DNA of 64,000 nt from Candidatus Geothermarchaeota archaeon (lineage in GTDB: Archaea; Thermoproteota; Nitrososphaeria; Geothermarchaeales; JDFR-13), in NCBI GenBank assembly GCA_015523545.1, contig WAKB01000012.1, positions 1 to 64,000 of the forward strand. Reading direction: 5' to 3'. Both the position numbers and the translations under genes were made by a program. The notes under the pieces were generated by a model, which was not told the DNA's origin, did no database searches, and saw nothing but the letters and a program-made list of their open reading frames with translations. Below, in pieces: positions 17,401 to 26,685 of the stretch (its first letter is position 1; every line of letters starts with the position of its first letter).

Positions 17401-18318
17401 ATGAAGCTCTTCATAGGCTCGATACCCACTGACGAGGAGGTACACAAGCTTAGACATGGGATAGATGATATCCTCTCTAAGCTTGAGCCGGACTACATAA
17501 TCCTTGTGGTTGGGGAGGACGCCGCCATACATAACGTCGCGGTTGCAGAGCTCCACATGTTCGAGTATAAGAACGTGATATACTCTGCATGGGGAGTGTA
17601 TGAAGACATTATATACCGCCTCGAGAACAGTTTCGACTATAGAGTCGTGGTATACCCAGTAACCGGCGAGTATAGATGCCCAGAGACGGGGTTCACAGGG
17701 AGGTTTAAGGGCAGGGTCTCCCTAGATCAGTTCCTCTATATGGAGCTTGTGAAACCCCTCTCAGACCTGGTTGAGGAGGAGGTCGAGGCGACGCTCTACC
17801 TGAGCGACACCTATGCATCAGGAGTGTTAGAGAGGGTTGTACGCGACCTCTTCGCGGTTGAGAATAGGATCAGGGGTGGATGGAGACTCGCGATCCATGG
17901 TGATGGGGAGCCCCAGAGATCAACATGGACGGTGGACTGGAGAGCTATAAACCCCTACGAGGATATAGGGATAGAGGCTGTGGCAAAGCTGAGAATGGGT
18001 GGCCTAGCCTATAACCAGGGGCTATACAAAACGATGATGGATCTCCTAGAGAATGGACGTATAGTCGACGATGCACTCAAGACGATCAATAGCGTCTACC
18101 TCGTAGGGACAAACTCTGATAGGGAGGAGTACATCTTGATGGTGGACCACCTAGCTGATCTACCGATAATGACTGGTGAGCTGGCGAAGATGTTACTAGC
18201 GACTAGGATACTCCGCTTCTCAGGCACCTTGATAGACGATGTGGAGAGCCCAGTCTATAGGCTTGCTGAGAGCTGTGGATCGGGGCTCGAGAACCTACTC
18301 AGGGAGCTCGTCTCCTAG
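17401..18318 (+). CDS. Unknown protein, Rossmann-like N-terminus
   Basis: 305 residues from ATG 17401, which lies just after the predicted transcription start. I do not recognise it. The first 60 residues alternate strand and helix ('MKLFIGSIPTDEEVHKL', 'LEPDYIILVVGEDAAIHNVAVAEL'), a Rossmann-like pattern, and there are acidic loops such as 'LSDTYASG' later. There is no signal or membrane segment. It is divergent from the DUF432-mscS pair with a shared TATA element, and shares its CTAG stop with etfA. Confidence 0.65.
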   Translation: MKLFIGSIPTDEEVHKLRHGIDDILSKLEPDYIILVVGEDAAIHNVAVAELHMFEYKNVIYSAWGVYEDIIYRLENSFDYRVVVYPVTGEYRCPETGFTGRFKGRVSLDQFLYMELVKPLSDLVEEEVEATLYLSDTYASGVLERVVRDLFAVENRIRGGWRLAIHGDGEPQRSTWTVDWRAINPYEDIGIEAVAKLRMGGLAYNQGLYKTMMDLLENGRIVDDALKTINSVYLVGTNSDREEYILMVDHLADLPIMTGELAKMLLATRILRFSGTLIDDVESPVYRLAESCGSGLENLLRELVS

Positions 18319-19367
18319 CCATGCCGAAGCTCCATCCGAACCCTCTTGATCTCCTCTATCAGGAGGGGGATCACCTCTCTATAGTCACCGACTATTCCGT
18401 AGTCGGCGTTCTCGAATATCGGGGCGTAGCGGTCGATGTTTATAGCTACGATTATCTTCGCCTCCCTAATCCCGAAGATGTGCTGGGCGGCCCCGCTTAT
18501 ACCCACAGCTATGTAGAGGTCTGGCTTGACAGTCTTCCCCGTCTGGCCGATCTGCCTATCATGGCTTATCCACCCAGCATCCACCGCCTTCCTACTTCCA
18601 CCCACGACGCCTCCCAATAGGTTTGCCAGCTCCTCCAGTAGTTTGAAGCCCTCCTTACTGCCCAGCCCCTTCCCACCAGCAACTATTACACGGGCCTTCT
18701 CAATAGGTATCTCCTCAGCCTTCTCGATCCTCCTGCTCTCCAGGAGCTCAACCCCATAGCTGGGCAGCTCTCCAAGGCTATACTCAACCAGCTCACCCTT
18801 CCTACCGGGCTGCCTCTCGGGCATTGGGAATACGTTGGGCCTGACACTACCCATCACCGGCTTACCCCACCTCGTCTTTATATGGGCCAGCATGTAGGCT
18901 CCGAAGGGCGGCCTGATCAGTATGATATCCCTCGTCTCCTTATCCACCGATACCATAGTCAGATCCGCCGTTATCCCGGTCTTCAGGTTGTTGGCTATGT
19001 TTGGGGCTAGCTCCCTACCCCTCAGTGTACCAGCTACCAATAGTCCCTCAGGCTTATACTCCCTACAGAGCTCTGAGACGACGTATCCATATAGGGGTGG
19101 GGAATACTTCTCGAGCCTCTCGTCATCAACGAGGAAGACCTTGTCAACACCATATTCCCAGGCCGTCTCGACGAGGTGTGAGACGCCACTACCTATGATG
19201 ACCCCGCCTACATATGTCTCGAGTATGTCTGCGACCTCACGGGCCTTTGATAGGAGCTGTAGACTAGCCTCATGTATCTCGCCGTCCACCACCTCTAGGT
19301 AGACCCATACCCCCCTAAATACACCCTCCTTTAGTGGTGACCACTCGCTACACCTGGGCTCGGACAT
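18315..19367 (-). CDS. etfA: Electron transfer flavoprotein alpha subunit
   Basis: 350 residues. The N-terminal alpha/beta domain begins 'GVWVYLEVVDGEIHEASLQLL'; the C-terminal FAD domain has the ETF-alpha signature 'ARVIVAGGKGLGSKEGFKLLEELANLLGGVVGGSRKAVDAGWISHDRQIGQTGKTVKPDLYIAVGISGAAQH' pattern, with 'IVAINIDRYAPIFENADYGIVGD' after it (about 230-330). It pairs with EtfB, its gene starting right after the etfB stop. Together with FixC and FixX it forms an EtfABCX-type complex that passes electrons from NADH or acyl-CoA dehydrogenases to quinone and possibly ferredoxin. Confidence 0.93.
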   Translation of the reverse strand: MSEPRCSEWSPLKEGVFRGVWVYLEVVDGEIHEASLQLLSKAREVADILETYVGGVIIGSGVSHLVETAWEYGVDKVFLVDDERLEKYSPPLYGYVVSELCREYKPEGLLVAGTLRGRELAPNIANNLKTGITADLTMVSVDKETRDIILIRPPFGAYMLAHIKTRWGKPVMGSVRPNVFPMPERQPGRKGELVEYSLGELPSYGVELLESRRIEKAEEIPIEKARVIVAGGKGLGSKEGFKLLEELANLLGGVVGGSRKAVDAGWISHDRQIGQTGKTVKPDLYIAVGISGAAQHIFGIREAKIIVAINIDRYAPIFENADYGIVGDYREVIPLLIEEIKRVRMELRHG

Positions 19368-20162
19368 CTATATCACCCCCTCCTCGACAAGTGCCTGGAC
19401 AAGCTTTCTAACAGCCTCTCTGAGGTCGCCCTCGAAGATGATGTTCTTCCTCGGAACCTTTGGGGTGAACTCCACCTTAGAAACTATTGTGGGGCTCCCC
19501 CTCAGCCCTACACAGTTGGGGTCTAGGCCGAGGTCCTTATTGCTCCACGTCTCGATCGGCCTCTCAATAACGGCTCTCAGCTTATCCCTCAGTGTCACCT
19601 GCCTAGGCTCCAAGGAATACATCTTGGCGGATATAAGGGCCGGCTTCGCAAGCCTATACCTCTCGACCCTATCCTCCAGCTCACGGGTGACTATGAAGCC
19701 GTCCCCAGTATACTCCACGTCTATCGCGTAGTAGACGTAGGGCAGGTCTAGCCACGAAGCCACCTGGGCCCCTATATGCCCAGTCGAGCTGTCTATCGTC
19801 TCCTGCCCCATAACTATCAGGTCATACCTCCCAATCTTCTCGATCGTCTTGGCCAGTACATAGGAAGTGGCGAGAGTATCTGCACCCGCGAATACCCTGT
19901 CAGATACGAGGATCGCCCTATCCACACCCATGCCTAGGACATGCTCCAGCCCAGCAACTGCGTGGGGAGGGGCCATGGATATGGCCGTTACACTCCCCCC
20001 GTAGCGGTCGCGTAGGCGTAGGGCGAGCTCCACAGCTACAAGGTCGTGGGGATTCACTACGCTGGGGACACCCTCCCTAACGAGGGTGCCGGTCTTGGGG
20101 TCTATATTCACGTTCGTCGTGTTCGGGACGTATTTAATCCCGACTATTATGTCCAACCCCAT
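19368..20162 (-). CDS. etfB: Electron transfer flavoprotein beta subunit
   Basis: 264 residues. The typical N-terminus 'DIIVGIKYVPNTTNVNIDPKTGTLVREGVPSVVNPHDLVAVELALRLRDRYGGSVTAISMAPP' pattern and 'YDLIVMGQETIDSSTGHIGAQVASWLDLPYV' are diagnostic of ETF-beta. In bifurcating EtfABCX complexes this subunit carries the second FAD. A 'ggaggt' lies about 20 nt upstream of the ATG, and the gene abuts etfA without spacer. It follows fixX by 67 nt in the same operon. Confidence 0.93.
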   Translation of the reverse strand: MGLDIIVGIKYVPNTTNVNIDPKTGTLVREGVPSVVNPHDLVAVELALRLRDRYGGSVTAISMAPPHAVAGLEHVLGMGVDRAILVSDRVFAGADTLATSYVLAKTIEKIGRYDLIVMGQETIDSSTGHIGAQVASWLDLPYVYYAIDVEYTGDGFIVTRELEDRVERYRLAKPALISAKMYSLEPRQVTLRDKLRAVIERPIETWSNKDLGLDPNCVGLRGSPTIVSKVEFTPKVPRKNIIFEGDLREAVRKLVQALVEEGVI

Positions 20163-20229
20163 CTCTAACTACCCCCATACCTCCAATCATACATCTTGTA
20201 TATCCACCCGGTTGACGGGTTGGTATATA

Positions 20230-20538
20230 CTAGCTGAAGCGGAAGTGTATCCCACGGCCACTCCTTGGATACTCCCATGTGATAGCCTCCTCTGGACAGA
20301 CAACCCTACATGTCCCACACTCGACACACCCCTCATAGCTGAAGAGGACGTCATCCCCATGGGTAGTATAGCATCCCGTAGGGCATAGGAGTACACAGGG
20401 CTTATAGTTACAGTCCCTACACTTCGAGGTGTCCAGCTTTATATGGGGCCTTGGATCGACGTCCCAGATATTATTGTTCAGGAGGTCCTCAAGCCTAATC
20501 TTCCTCCTCTTCCTCTCCTCTGGAGCCTGGCTACTCAT
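20230..20538 (-). CDS. fixX: Ferredoxin-like protein FixX/EtfX
   Basis: 102 residues. The 'CRDCNYKPCVLLCPTGCY' and 'CVECGTCRVVCPEEAITWEYP' motifs match the FixX family that partners ETF-quinone oxidoreductases. The N-terminal 30 residues ('LEDLLNNNIWDVDPRPHIKLDTSKC') also follow FixX. It overlaps the fixC stop by 4 nt. In EtfABCX the 4Fe-4S cluster links the flavoprotein to FixC and the quinone. Confidence 0.9.
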   Translation of the reverse strand: MSSQAPEERKRRKIRLEDLLNNNIWDVDPRPHIKLDTSKCRDCNYKPCVLLCPTGCYTTHGDDVLFSYEGCVECGTCRVVCPEEAITWEYPRSGRGIHFRFS

Positions 20539-21803
20539 AGCTTCCTATACACCTCCAAGAGGTCGAGAAATATACGGGGGAGGCTGACGAGGCCTCTCCT
20601 CGCCTCTGAGAAGGCCTTCGAGAACTTGTAGCCCTCATAGTCAAACTCGTAGAGCCTCCTGAGGAGACCTGTTAGGAGGGCGGGATACTCGTTGAATAGG
20701 CGGGGATTCATGTAGAGGTCGTGGACACCCCTAAACTTCTCAAGGTCACGGCCTACATAGCTATTCCTAAGCATCTCCTCATACCTCTTGAGGCGTGAGG
20801 CACTATAGTCGCCGTCAGCCTCCTCAATAGCCTTGGCAGCCAGCATGCCCGAGTATGCGGCTGTATCCACCCCTCTATAGGTATAGCCCATGTTTATCAA
20901 GAGTCCGGCGGCGTCACCCGTCACAATAAGGCCGTCCCATACTAGGCGTGGAGGCCTGATCGCCCTTGGATCGGCGGGTATCATGTGGGCAGAGTACTCC
21001 ATGATCCTCCCATTCTCCACGTATCTGCTGAAGAGTGGGCCTATCCTAAGCTCCTCAACCATGTCGTAGATATGCCTCCTCATCCCCTGTACGGCTCCCT
21101 CCAAGTAGATCACGAGTCCAAGGCTGAGGCTATCCCTATTAGTGTAGAAGAAGCCTCCACCGGGTAGCCCGTCACTCACACTACCCATGAATACCCAGGC
21201 TAGGCCCTCATCCTCTCCGAGGCCGAAGAACTTCTCTATATCCCCCTTATCCACCTTGATAACCTCCTTCACCCCGAGGGCTACATGCCTGAGGGTGAGT
21301 CTCTCCACGAGGCCGCTCCTCTCCAGTACGAGTCTGTTTACACCCTCGGCATCCACGACGACATCTGCCTCTAGCTCGTCATCACCAGAGACTATACCGG
21401 CTACGCGGCCATCCCTCATCAATAGCCTGTCAACAACTACCTCCGTGATGAGCGTCGCACCTGCATCCACAGCCCTCCCAGCCATCCAGTCGGTTAGATC
21501 AGTTAGATACGTGGTGAAGCTCTTCCTACCCCTACCAGTATACTCGACCGTTACATACTCCTCCTTGTTGACTATGGATAGCCTCTCCTTAACCACCCAC
21601 CTATGGATAGGGGCTTTGCCAAGCCCGTCGAAGGCCTCCTCCAGGGGCTTTGCATATACACGGCCCCCGAACATGTTTTTAGACCCCGGTTTCCGGCCCC
21701 TCTCTATCAGGGCCACTCTAAAACCCTTCTTAGCCAGGTTGTAGGCGGCTGAGGATCCGGCTGGCCCCGCCCCTATAACTATCACGTCGAACCTATCCCC
21801 CAT
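20535..21803 (-). CDS. fixC: ETF-quinone oxidoreductase-like flavoprotein FixC/EtfC
   Basis: 422 residues. FAD motif 'DVIVIGAGPAGSSAAYNLAKKGFRVALIERG' at the N-terminus; 'GRVYAKPLEE' and 'GDAAGLLINMGYTYRGVDTAAYSGMLAAKAI' are typical of FixC. It lacks the C-terminal ferredoxin domain of mitochondrial ETF-QO, which is supplied by the overlapping fixX. First gene of the operon fixC-fixX-etfB-etfA. A 'atttataatacg' TATA box (minus strand) lies about 40 nt upstream. Predicted peripheral membrane enzyme reducing menaquinone or a related quinone. Confidence 0.92.
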   Translation of the reverse strand: MGDRFDVIVIGAGPAGSSAAYNLAKKGFRVALIERGRKPGSKNMFGGRVYAKPLEEAFDGLGKAPIHRWVVKERLSIVNKEEYVTVEYTGRGRKSFTTYLTDLTDWMAGRAVDAGATLITEVVVDRLLMRDGRVAGIVSGDDELEADVVVDAEGVNRLVLERSGLVERLTLRHVALGVKEVIKVDKGDIEKFFGLGEDEGLAWVFMGSVSDGLPGGGFFYTNRDSLSLGLVIYLEGAVQGMRRHIYDMVEELRIGPLFSRYVENGRIMEYSAHMIPADPRAIRPPRLVWDGLIVTGDAAGLLINMGYTYRGVDTAAYSGMLAAKAIEEADGDYSASRLKRYEEMLRNSYVGRDLEKFRGVHDLYMNPRLFNEYPALLTGLLRRLYEFDYEGYKFSKAFSEARRGLVSLPRIFLDLLEVYRKL

Positions 21804-21840
21804 CCCTATACACCCATATCCATGCCCAAGTCAAGAGAAG

Positions 21841-21875
21841 ATTTATAATACGATTTCTGGCCGCCGTATATAACA
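21841..21875. promoter_or_regulatory. Divergent promoters of fixC and cofE
   Basis: Two TATA boxes: 21841-21852 ('atttataatacg', serving minus-strand fixC) and 21866-21875 ('gtatataaca', serving plus-strand cofE). They are 14 nt apart, so initiation complexes on the two could interfere. Confidence 0.45.
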
Positions 21876-21916
21876 TATAATATGGCTAAGCCCAATCCAG
21901 TATCCGGTGCCACGGA

Positions 21917-22681
21917 ATGGATGGGATAAGCGTAATACCTATCGAGATGCGTGTAGAGCCTAGCTGGAGAGAGTTCCTAGACAAGCTGGTGGATAGGCTT
22001 AGGACAATGATTCAGGATGGAGACATACTAGTCCTGGCCTCGAAGCCCCTTCTAATGGCCAGGGAGATGTATGTAGATCTCAACAGGGTGCTACCCAGTA
22101 AATATGCCATGATGCTCGCCGAGAAATACAGTGTAGACCCTAGGATGGCCCAGCTGGTCACTGAGTATTCCGACGCCATACTAGGTGGTGTAGAGGGAGT
22201 AATACTCACATATGCAGGGGGCGTACTAACAGCTAACGCGGGGATAGATAGAAAGAACATTGGGCATGGGAGGGCGGCTCTCCCGCCACACCTACTAAAG
22301 GGGGTAGCCAATGAGGTGAGGAATGTAATTATGCATAGGCTAGGGGTAGAGATAGGCGTGGTGATAACGGACAGCGTGGTATACCCTCTCAGGATGGGTA
22401 CAAGGGCATATGCAGTGGACATAGCTGGGATCAAGCCACTGAGGGACTATAGGGGAGAGGAGGACATGTATGGCCGTAGGATAGAGTATACAGTCCTAAA
22501 CCTGGCGGATGAGATAGCCTCTGCTGCACACCTAGTGATGGGGGAGGGGAGCGAGTCTAGGCCCGGAGCCCTAGTCAGGGGGCTAGACATACTAGGCGAG
22601 GGGACATGGCGCGACCTAGTCATAGAGCCTGATAAATGCCTCTATAGAGACCTATACCCACCAGAAGTGAGGGGTGGATAG
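21917..22681 (+). CDS. cofE: Coenzyme F420-0:L-glutamate ligase CofE
   Basis: 254 residues. The family signature 'VLTANAGIDRKNI' and 'VVITDSVVYPLRMGTRAYAVDIAGIKPLRDYRGEEDMYGR' pattern (metal- and GTP-binding residues) are intact. It adds glutamates to F420-0. Implies the organism makes or salvages F420 cofactor. Single gene with its own TATA box, followed by the ABC operon. Confidence 0.9.
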   Translation: MDGISVIPIEMRVEPSWREFLDKLVDRLRTMIQDGDILVLASKPLLMAREMYVDLNRVLPSKYAMMLAEKYSVDPRMAQLVTEYSDAILGGVEGVILTYAGGVLTANAGIDRKNIGHGRAALPPHLLKGVANEVRNVIMHRLGVEIGVVITDSVVYPLRMGTRAYAVDIAGIKPLRDYRGEEDMYGRRIEYTVLNLADEIASAAHLVMGEGSESRPGALVRGLDILGEGTWRDLVIEPDKCLYRDLYPPEVRGG

Positions 22682-22735
22682 ACCACATATTAATCTGGCC
22701 TCACCTCTATAGCCACTATATATTGGTGGAGTGTC

Positions 22736-23704
22736 TTGGAGACGGCTATAAAAACGGTGGACCTCGTCAGGGAGTTCAAGACGAGTAGGGGTGTCTTCAG
22801 AGCCCTCGACGGGGTCAACCTAGAGATACCCAGCGGGATGATATATGGCCTACTCGGCCCCAACGGGGCTGGGAAGACGACGTTGATTAGGATCCTATCC
22901 ACACTCCTACTACCCACCTCGGGAGACGCATATGTAGGTGGATACCACGTCGTTAGAGAAGCCCAGAAGGTCAGAGAGATAATCAACCTCGTCTCTGGCG
23001 GGGAGAGGCCTGGATACGGGATACTGACTACCAGGGAGAACCTTATATACTACGCAATGCTCTACGGTTACAGCCGACGGGAGGCTGAGGAGAGGGTTGA
23101 GGAGGTATCTCGATTAATAGGGCTTGAGGACTTCATGAATAAGAGGCTGAATGAGCTCTCCACAGGAATGGTTCAGAAGTATAGTCTCGCCAGGGGGCTG
23201 CTGAACAATCCTAGGATACTGTTCCTTGACGAGCCCACCCTAGGACTAGATGTTGAGAATGCCAGGTCTATAAGGAAGTTGATAAGACGCCTGGTTGACG
23301 ATGGCTACATTGAGACAATACTCCTCACGAGCCACTATATGTATGAGGTGGAGGAGCTCTGCGACAGGATAGCCATAATACATAGGGGGAGGATAATCGA
23401 GGAGGGGACCGTGGAGGAGCTTAAGGAGAGGGTGAGTAGCCACGTCATATACGAGTTGACTCTACAGAGAGTTGATGGGGACCTAGACTTCCTCAGAGAG
23501 CTGGACAGCGTCATCGGGTATAAGGTCAGGCTGAGCGATGTACCGGGTGAGGCGAGGCTAAGGATTATAATGGCGTATGAGGACATCTCTAGGGTAATAG
23601 GCCTACTGGAGAAGAAGATGTATAGGGTCAAGAGGGTTGTGAGGGACGAGATAAGCCTAGAGGATGTCTTCCTAAAGCTTGTAGGGAGGGGTATTGATGA
23701 GTAG
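22736..23704 (+). CDS. ABC transporter ATP-binding protein
   Basis: 322 residues. Walker A 'GPNGAGKTT' (about 44-52), ABC signature 'LSTGMVQKY', Walker B 'ILFLDEPT', H-loop in 'LLTSHYMYE'. The C-terminal 90 residues form an extra domain as in drug or polysaccharide exporters. The start is TTG 22736 because no other start precedes the first strand in frame. It overlaps the next gene by 11 nt and drives two ABC-2 permeases. Confidence 0.9.
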   Translation: METAIKTVDLVREFKTSRGVFRALDGVNLEIPSGMIYGLLGPNGAGKTTLIRILSTLLLPTSGDAYVGGYHVVREAQKVREIINLVSGGERPGYGILTTRENLIYYAMLYGYSRREAEERVEEVSRLIGLEDFMNKRLNELSTGMVQKYSLARGLLNNPRILFLDEPTLGLDVENARSIRKLIRRLVDDGYIETILLTSHYMYEVEELCDRIAIIHRGRIIEEGTVEELKERVSSHVIYELTLQRVDGDLDFLRELDSVIGYKVRLSDVPGEARLRIIMAYEDISRVIGLLEKKMYRVKRVVRDEISLEDVFLKLVGRGIDE

Positions 23705-24503
23705 AATATTAGACGATCTAAGGGCTGCGTATGCAAGGGCATGGGTAAGGGTAAAGGGTAATATGAGGGTTAAGACGTGGTTCCTCTGGGAGGTAGTCCT
23801 ACCAACCATATTCATGGCCAGCGTGATATATGCATACTACAACCTGGATGCACCCCGTATATTCATCGGATTCGTGGTAGTCGGCACCATGATGATGAAC
23901 TTCTGGTTCAACGTCCTATGGGGGATGGGTAACGTCCTCTACTGGGAGAAGGAGACAGGCAACCTAGAGGTCTTCCTGCTCAGCGACAGACCAATATACA
24001 TGCTCCTACTCGGGATGGCTCTAGGCGGCATGCTGAACACGGGTATCAGGAGCCTAGCCATCCTACTTATCGGGATATTTGTCTTCGGGGCGGAGTTCAA
24101 CACAGGTGGATTAATGCCAGCCACGATAGTATTCCTACTCACCTTGGCTGCCCTCTACAGCCTAGGCCTGATGTTCTCCAGCCTACACCTCGTATATGGG
24201 AGGAAGGGGATAAGGATAAACGAGATCCTTGGAGACCCTATAAGCTTCCTCTCGGGCCAGTACTACCCCATAAGCGTCTTCCCCACAGTGCTTCAGGCCC
24301 TGGCGTCCCTACTACCCCTAACCATAGGTCTCGACGGTGTTAGGAGAGCCCTGCTTCTTGGCCAGGGCCTAGGGGATCTCTACATCCATATCCTCGGCCT
24401 GGGAATAATGGTCATGATCCTCCTCCCCCTAGGCATATGGGTACTTAACCATATGGTTGAGAAGGGGAGGAGAGATGGGAGGCTAATCATGAGGTGGCTA
24501 TAG
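23694..24503 (+). CDS. ABC-2 type permease
   Basis: 269 residues with about six membrane helices; 'YWEKETGNLEVFLLSDRPIYMLLLGMALGG' is the conserved ABC-2 loop and 'LSGQYYPISVFPTVLQALASLLPLTIGLDGVRRAL' is the typical helix 5-6 region. It partners the ATPase upstream and the second permease downstream (10-nt overlap), giving a heteromeric exporter. Substrate unknown. Confidence 0.85.
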   Translation: MMSRILDDLRAAYARAWVRVKGNMRVKTWFLWEVVLPTIFMASVIYAYYNLDAPRIFIGFVVVGTMMMNFWFNVLWGMGNVLYWEKETGNLEVFLLSDRPIYMLLLGMALGGMLNTGIRSLAILLIGIFVFGAEFNTGGLMPATIVFLLTLAALYSLGLMFSSLHLVYGRKGIRINEILGDPISFLSGQYYPISVFPTVLQALASLLPLTIGLDGVRRALLLGQGLGDLYIHILGLGIMVMILLPLGIWVLNHMVEKGRRDGRLIMRWL

Positions 24504-25339
24504 GTATGCTGGGCCTGATTAGGAGGGTATTAGTCGTTGTATGGCTTACCTTTAAGGAGCAGAGTAACTGGACCAGTCTCCCGGTATATCTCATATATAC
24601 CTTTATAAACCCCGTATTCCAGGTGGCTCTATACGGCTACATCTATATTGCAGTGGCCCACCTGTCAGGGATAACCAGCCCAGAGGCGGCCTTCTACATG
24701 GTCTCAGGGATAGCCCTCTTCAACTACATAGGCTCGGGTCTATACGGTGTTATATGGACGATCCATAGTGAGAGGGAGCACTTCAGGACCCTGAAATACA
24801 CCTACCTAGCATTCCCAGACCTGCAGCTATACCTCACCTCCAGGGGGCTATACCACTACCTAGTCGGACTCGCAACATCCCTAGCAATGCTGATACTGGG
24901 GATGCTACTCATAGGCTACCCCATGCTGGGGAGCCTCGATACACTACCAAGCATAGCCCTCCTACTCCTGATAGGCATCGCCTGGAGTAGCCAGATAGGT
25001 GTCGTAGTGGCGGGCTTAAGCATCTACAGCTCCGAGTATGGGCCAGTCATAAGCGAGTCCTTCGGAGGCCTACTATTCCTCCTAGGCGCCGTGCTATACC
25101 CAGTCTCAGCACTACCACCATGGATACAGCCCCTGGCACACATCTTCCCAATGGTGGAGTGGATGGAGCTTATGAGGCACTATCTAAACCCCAGCTACAT
25201 ACCTGGGGATATAGGGGGTCTATGGACATGGCTCCTGGTCAAGACACTGGCTACGATAATCGCCACATATCTATACTTCAGGCTGGTTGAGAGGCTGGTT
25301 AGGAAGACTGGTATGCTGGAGGCCAGCCTACACCACTAG
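24494..25339 (+). CDS. ABC-2 type permease
   Basis: 281 residues, about six helices. 'GVIWTIHSEREHFRTLKYTYLAFPDLQLYLTSRGLYH' matches the ABC-2 coupling region and 'LGAVLYPVSALPPWIQPLAHIFPMVEWMELMRHYL' the helix 5-6 loop. Third gene of the exporter operon; probably forms a heterodimer with the permease before it. Stop shared by CTAG with the convergent membrane protein gene. Confidence 0.85.
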   Translation: MAIGMLGLIRRVLVVVWLTFKEQSNWTSLPVYLIYTFINPVFQVALYGYIYIAVAHLSGITSPEAAFYMVSGIALFNYIGSGLYGVIWTIHSEREHFRTLKYTYLAFPDLQLYLTSRGLYHYLVGLATSLAMLILGMLLIGYPMLGSLDTLPSIALLLLIGIAWSSQIGVVVAGLSIYSSEYGPVISESFGGLLFLLGAVLYPVSALPPWIQPLAHIFPMVEWMELMRHYLNPSYIPGDIGGLWTWLLVKTLATIIATYLYFRLVERLVRKTGMLEASLHH

Positions 25340-25893
25340 GCAACCGCCTCGACCGCCTCCTCAACAGTTATTTGCTTCTCGACAGTCTTTAGATAGATCC
25401 TGATAAGCCCATAGCCCTTCAACAGGTTAGCGGAGAAGGGTATCAATGCGAACTCATTAGCCAGGGAGACTAGTGGGAGGCTGAAGACGAAGCCCAGTAT
25501 ACCTACTAGGAAGAGCCTAGCCCCAAGCCAGTCATACGTCTCGAACCCCCTCATGAGGAATGGCCCTACCACCACCTCGGTGAAGTATGCGGTGAATAGT
25601 AGGTAGAGGGAAACCGGCTCCCCCATGTAGCCAGTGGCGATGGAGGCCGAGCCGAGTAGGAGGGCCAGTGCACTGGCATATTTAAACACGTCCCTACCCT
25701 CGACCAGCCAGGATAGATAGCCCATATAGGCTACGAGCCCGATGGGTATGAGGCTCGAGATAAGAATTATATTTGGCCAGGCATAGGGCGTGTAGACACC
25801 GTATAGGAAAACCTGTATCAAGAGGTACTCGATAATTATGAAGGCGGCTATACTGGCGAGGAGACCGTATCTAAGCCCCTCTTCCCGGCTCAT
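25336..25893 (-). CDS. Unknown polytopic membrane protein
   Basis: 185 residues with about five hydrophobic helices (around 10-32, 40-62, 70-88, 92-112, 122-150) and a short charged C-terminal tail 'RIYLKTVEKQITVEEAVEAVA'. No family recognised. It is upstream-flanked by the HTH_10 regulator gene on the same strand but separated by about 100 nt, so co-transcription is uncertain. Confidence 0.6.
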   Translation of the reverse strand: MSREEGLRYGLLASIAAFIIIEYLLIQVFLYGVYTPYAWPNIILISSLIPIGLVAYMGYLSWLVEGRDVFKYASALALLLGSASIATGYMGEPVSLYLLFTAYFTEVVVGPFLMRGFETYDWLGARLFLVGILGFVFSLPLVSLANEFALIPFSANLLKGYGLIRIYLKTVEKQITVEEAVEAVA

Positions 25894-25991
25894 GAGCCGA
25901 GATAAGTGGGGCCCGTAGTATTTAACCAGACTGTTTATACATCCTGATGAGGAGTGGTGATGGTTAAAACTTTATAGATTCTCTGTAGAGC

Positions 25992-26591
25992 CTACTTGAA
26001 GTATTCCTGGATAACCTTCTTCACACCCCTCCTGAGGATCTCGCTGAGTGTCGCCTCCTTAATACCCAGTATCTCACTCAGCTCCTTTAACGAGGTCTTC
26101 CTGGGGAAGTCGAAGAACCCCATCTTATAGGCTAGGTATAGGACCTGCTCCTGTCTATCAGTCAGTATCCTGCTCTTCCCATATCTCCTCGTATACCTTA
26201 CCTCATACTCGATGCCCAGCTCCCTATAGATCCTGAAGATCTTCTCAGTAGTCTTGTCGCTGGGGGATAGGAAGGTTATGTTCATCGAGCCGTCCTGCCC
26301 AATGTAACCGTCAAGGATTATACAGCCCTCCTCCACCAGCGGCTTACAGACATCGCAGCCCCTGGATAGGCACCATACACTCGCCTCGTTGTCAACTAGG
26401 TTTAGACCCAGTATCCTGAGATCCTCCTCATCCCTAATACTCCCCACCAGGTCCTTTGGACATGTTACGAGATGGATGATACGCTCCCCATTATTCGTTA
26501 TCGAGAGTATCTTTATACGGCTCCCATACTTCCTGTAGAGCCTACACCTGCTCCTAGCGATATCAATCGAGACCTCGGATATACTCATCAC
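25992..26591 (-). CDS. HTH_10 (bacterio-opsin-activator type) transcription regulator
   Basis: 199 residues. The C-terminal 55 residues 'LTDRQEQVLYLAYKMGFFDFPRKTSLKELSEILGIKEATLSEILRRGVKKVI' are the HTH_10 domain of archaeal BAT-type regulators. The N-terminal 140 residues form a sensing domain with Cys residues at 'WCLSRGCDVCKPLVEEGC', a possible metal, heme or redox site. It lies directly downstream of the heme-copper genes on the same strand (94-nt gap), so regulation of respiration is a reasonable inference, not shown. Confidence 0.8.
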   Translation of the reverse strand: MMSISEVSIDIARSRCRLYRKYGSRIKILSITNNGERIIHLVTCPKDLVGSIRDEEDLRILGLNLVDNEASVWCLSRGCDVCKPLVEEGCIILDGYIGQDGSMNITFLSPSDKTTEKIFRIYRELGIEYEVRYTRRYGKSRILTDRQEQVLYLAYKMGFFDFPRKTSLKELSEILGIKEATLSEILRRGVKKVIQEYFK

Positions 26592-26685
26592 GGGCTCAAA
26601 TACATATCTCTATAGAGGTTAGGAATAAAGGGGGTCTCGATACCCGATAATACAAAACGAATAAAAAATGTATGGGGTTGGAGAG

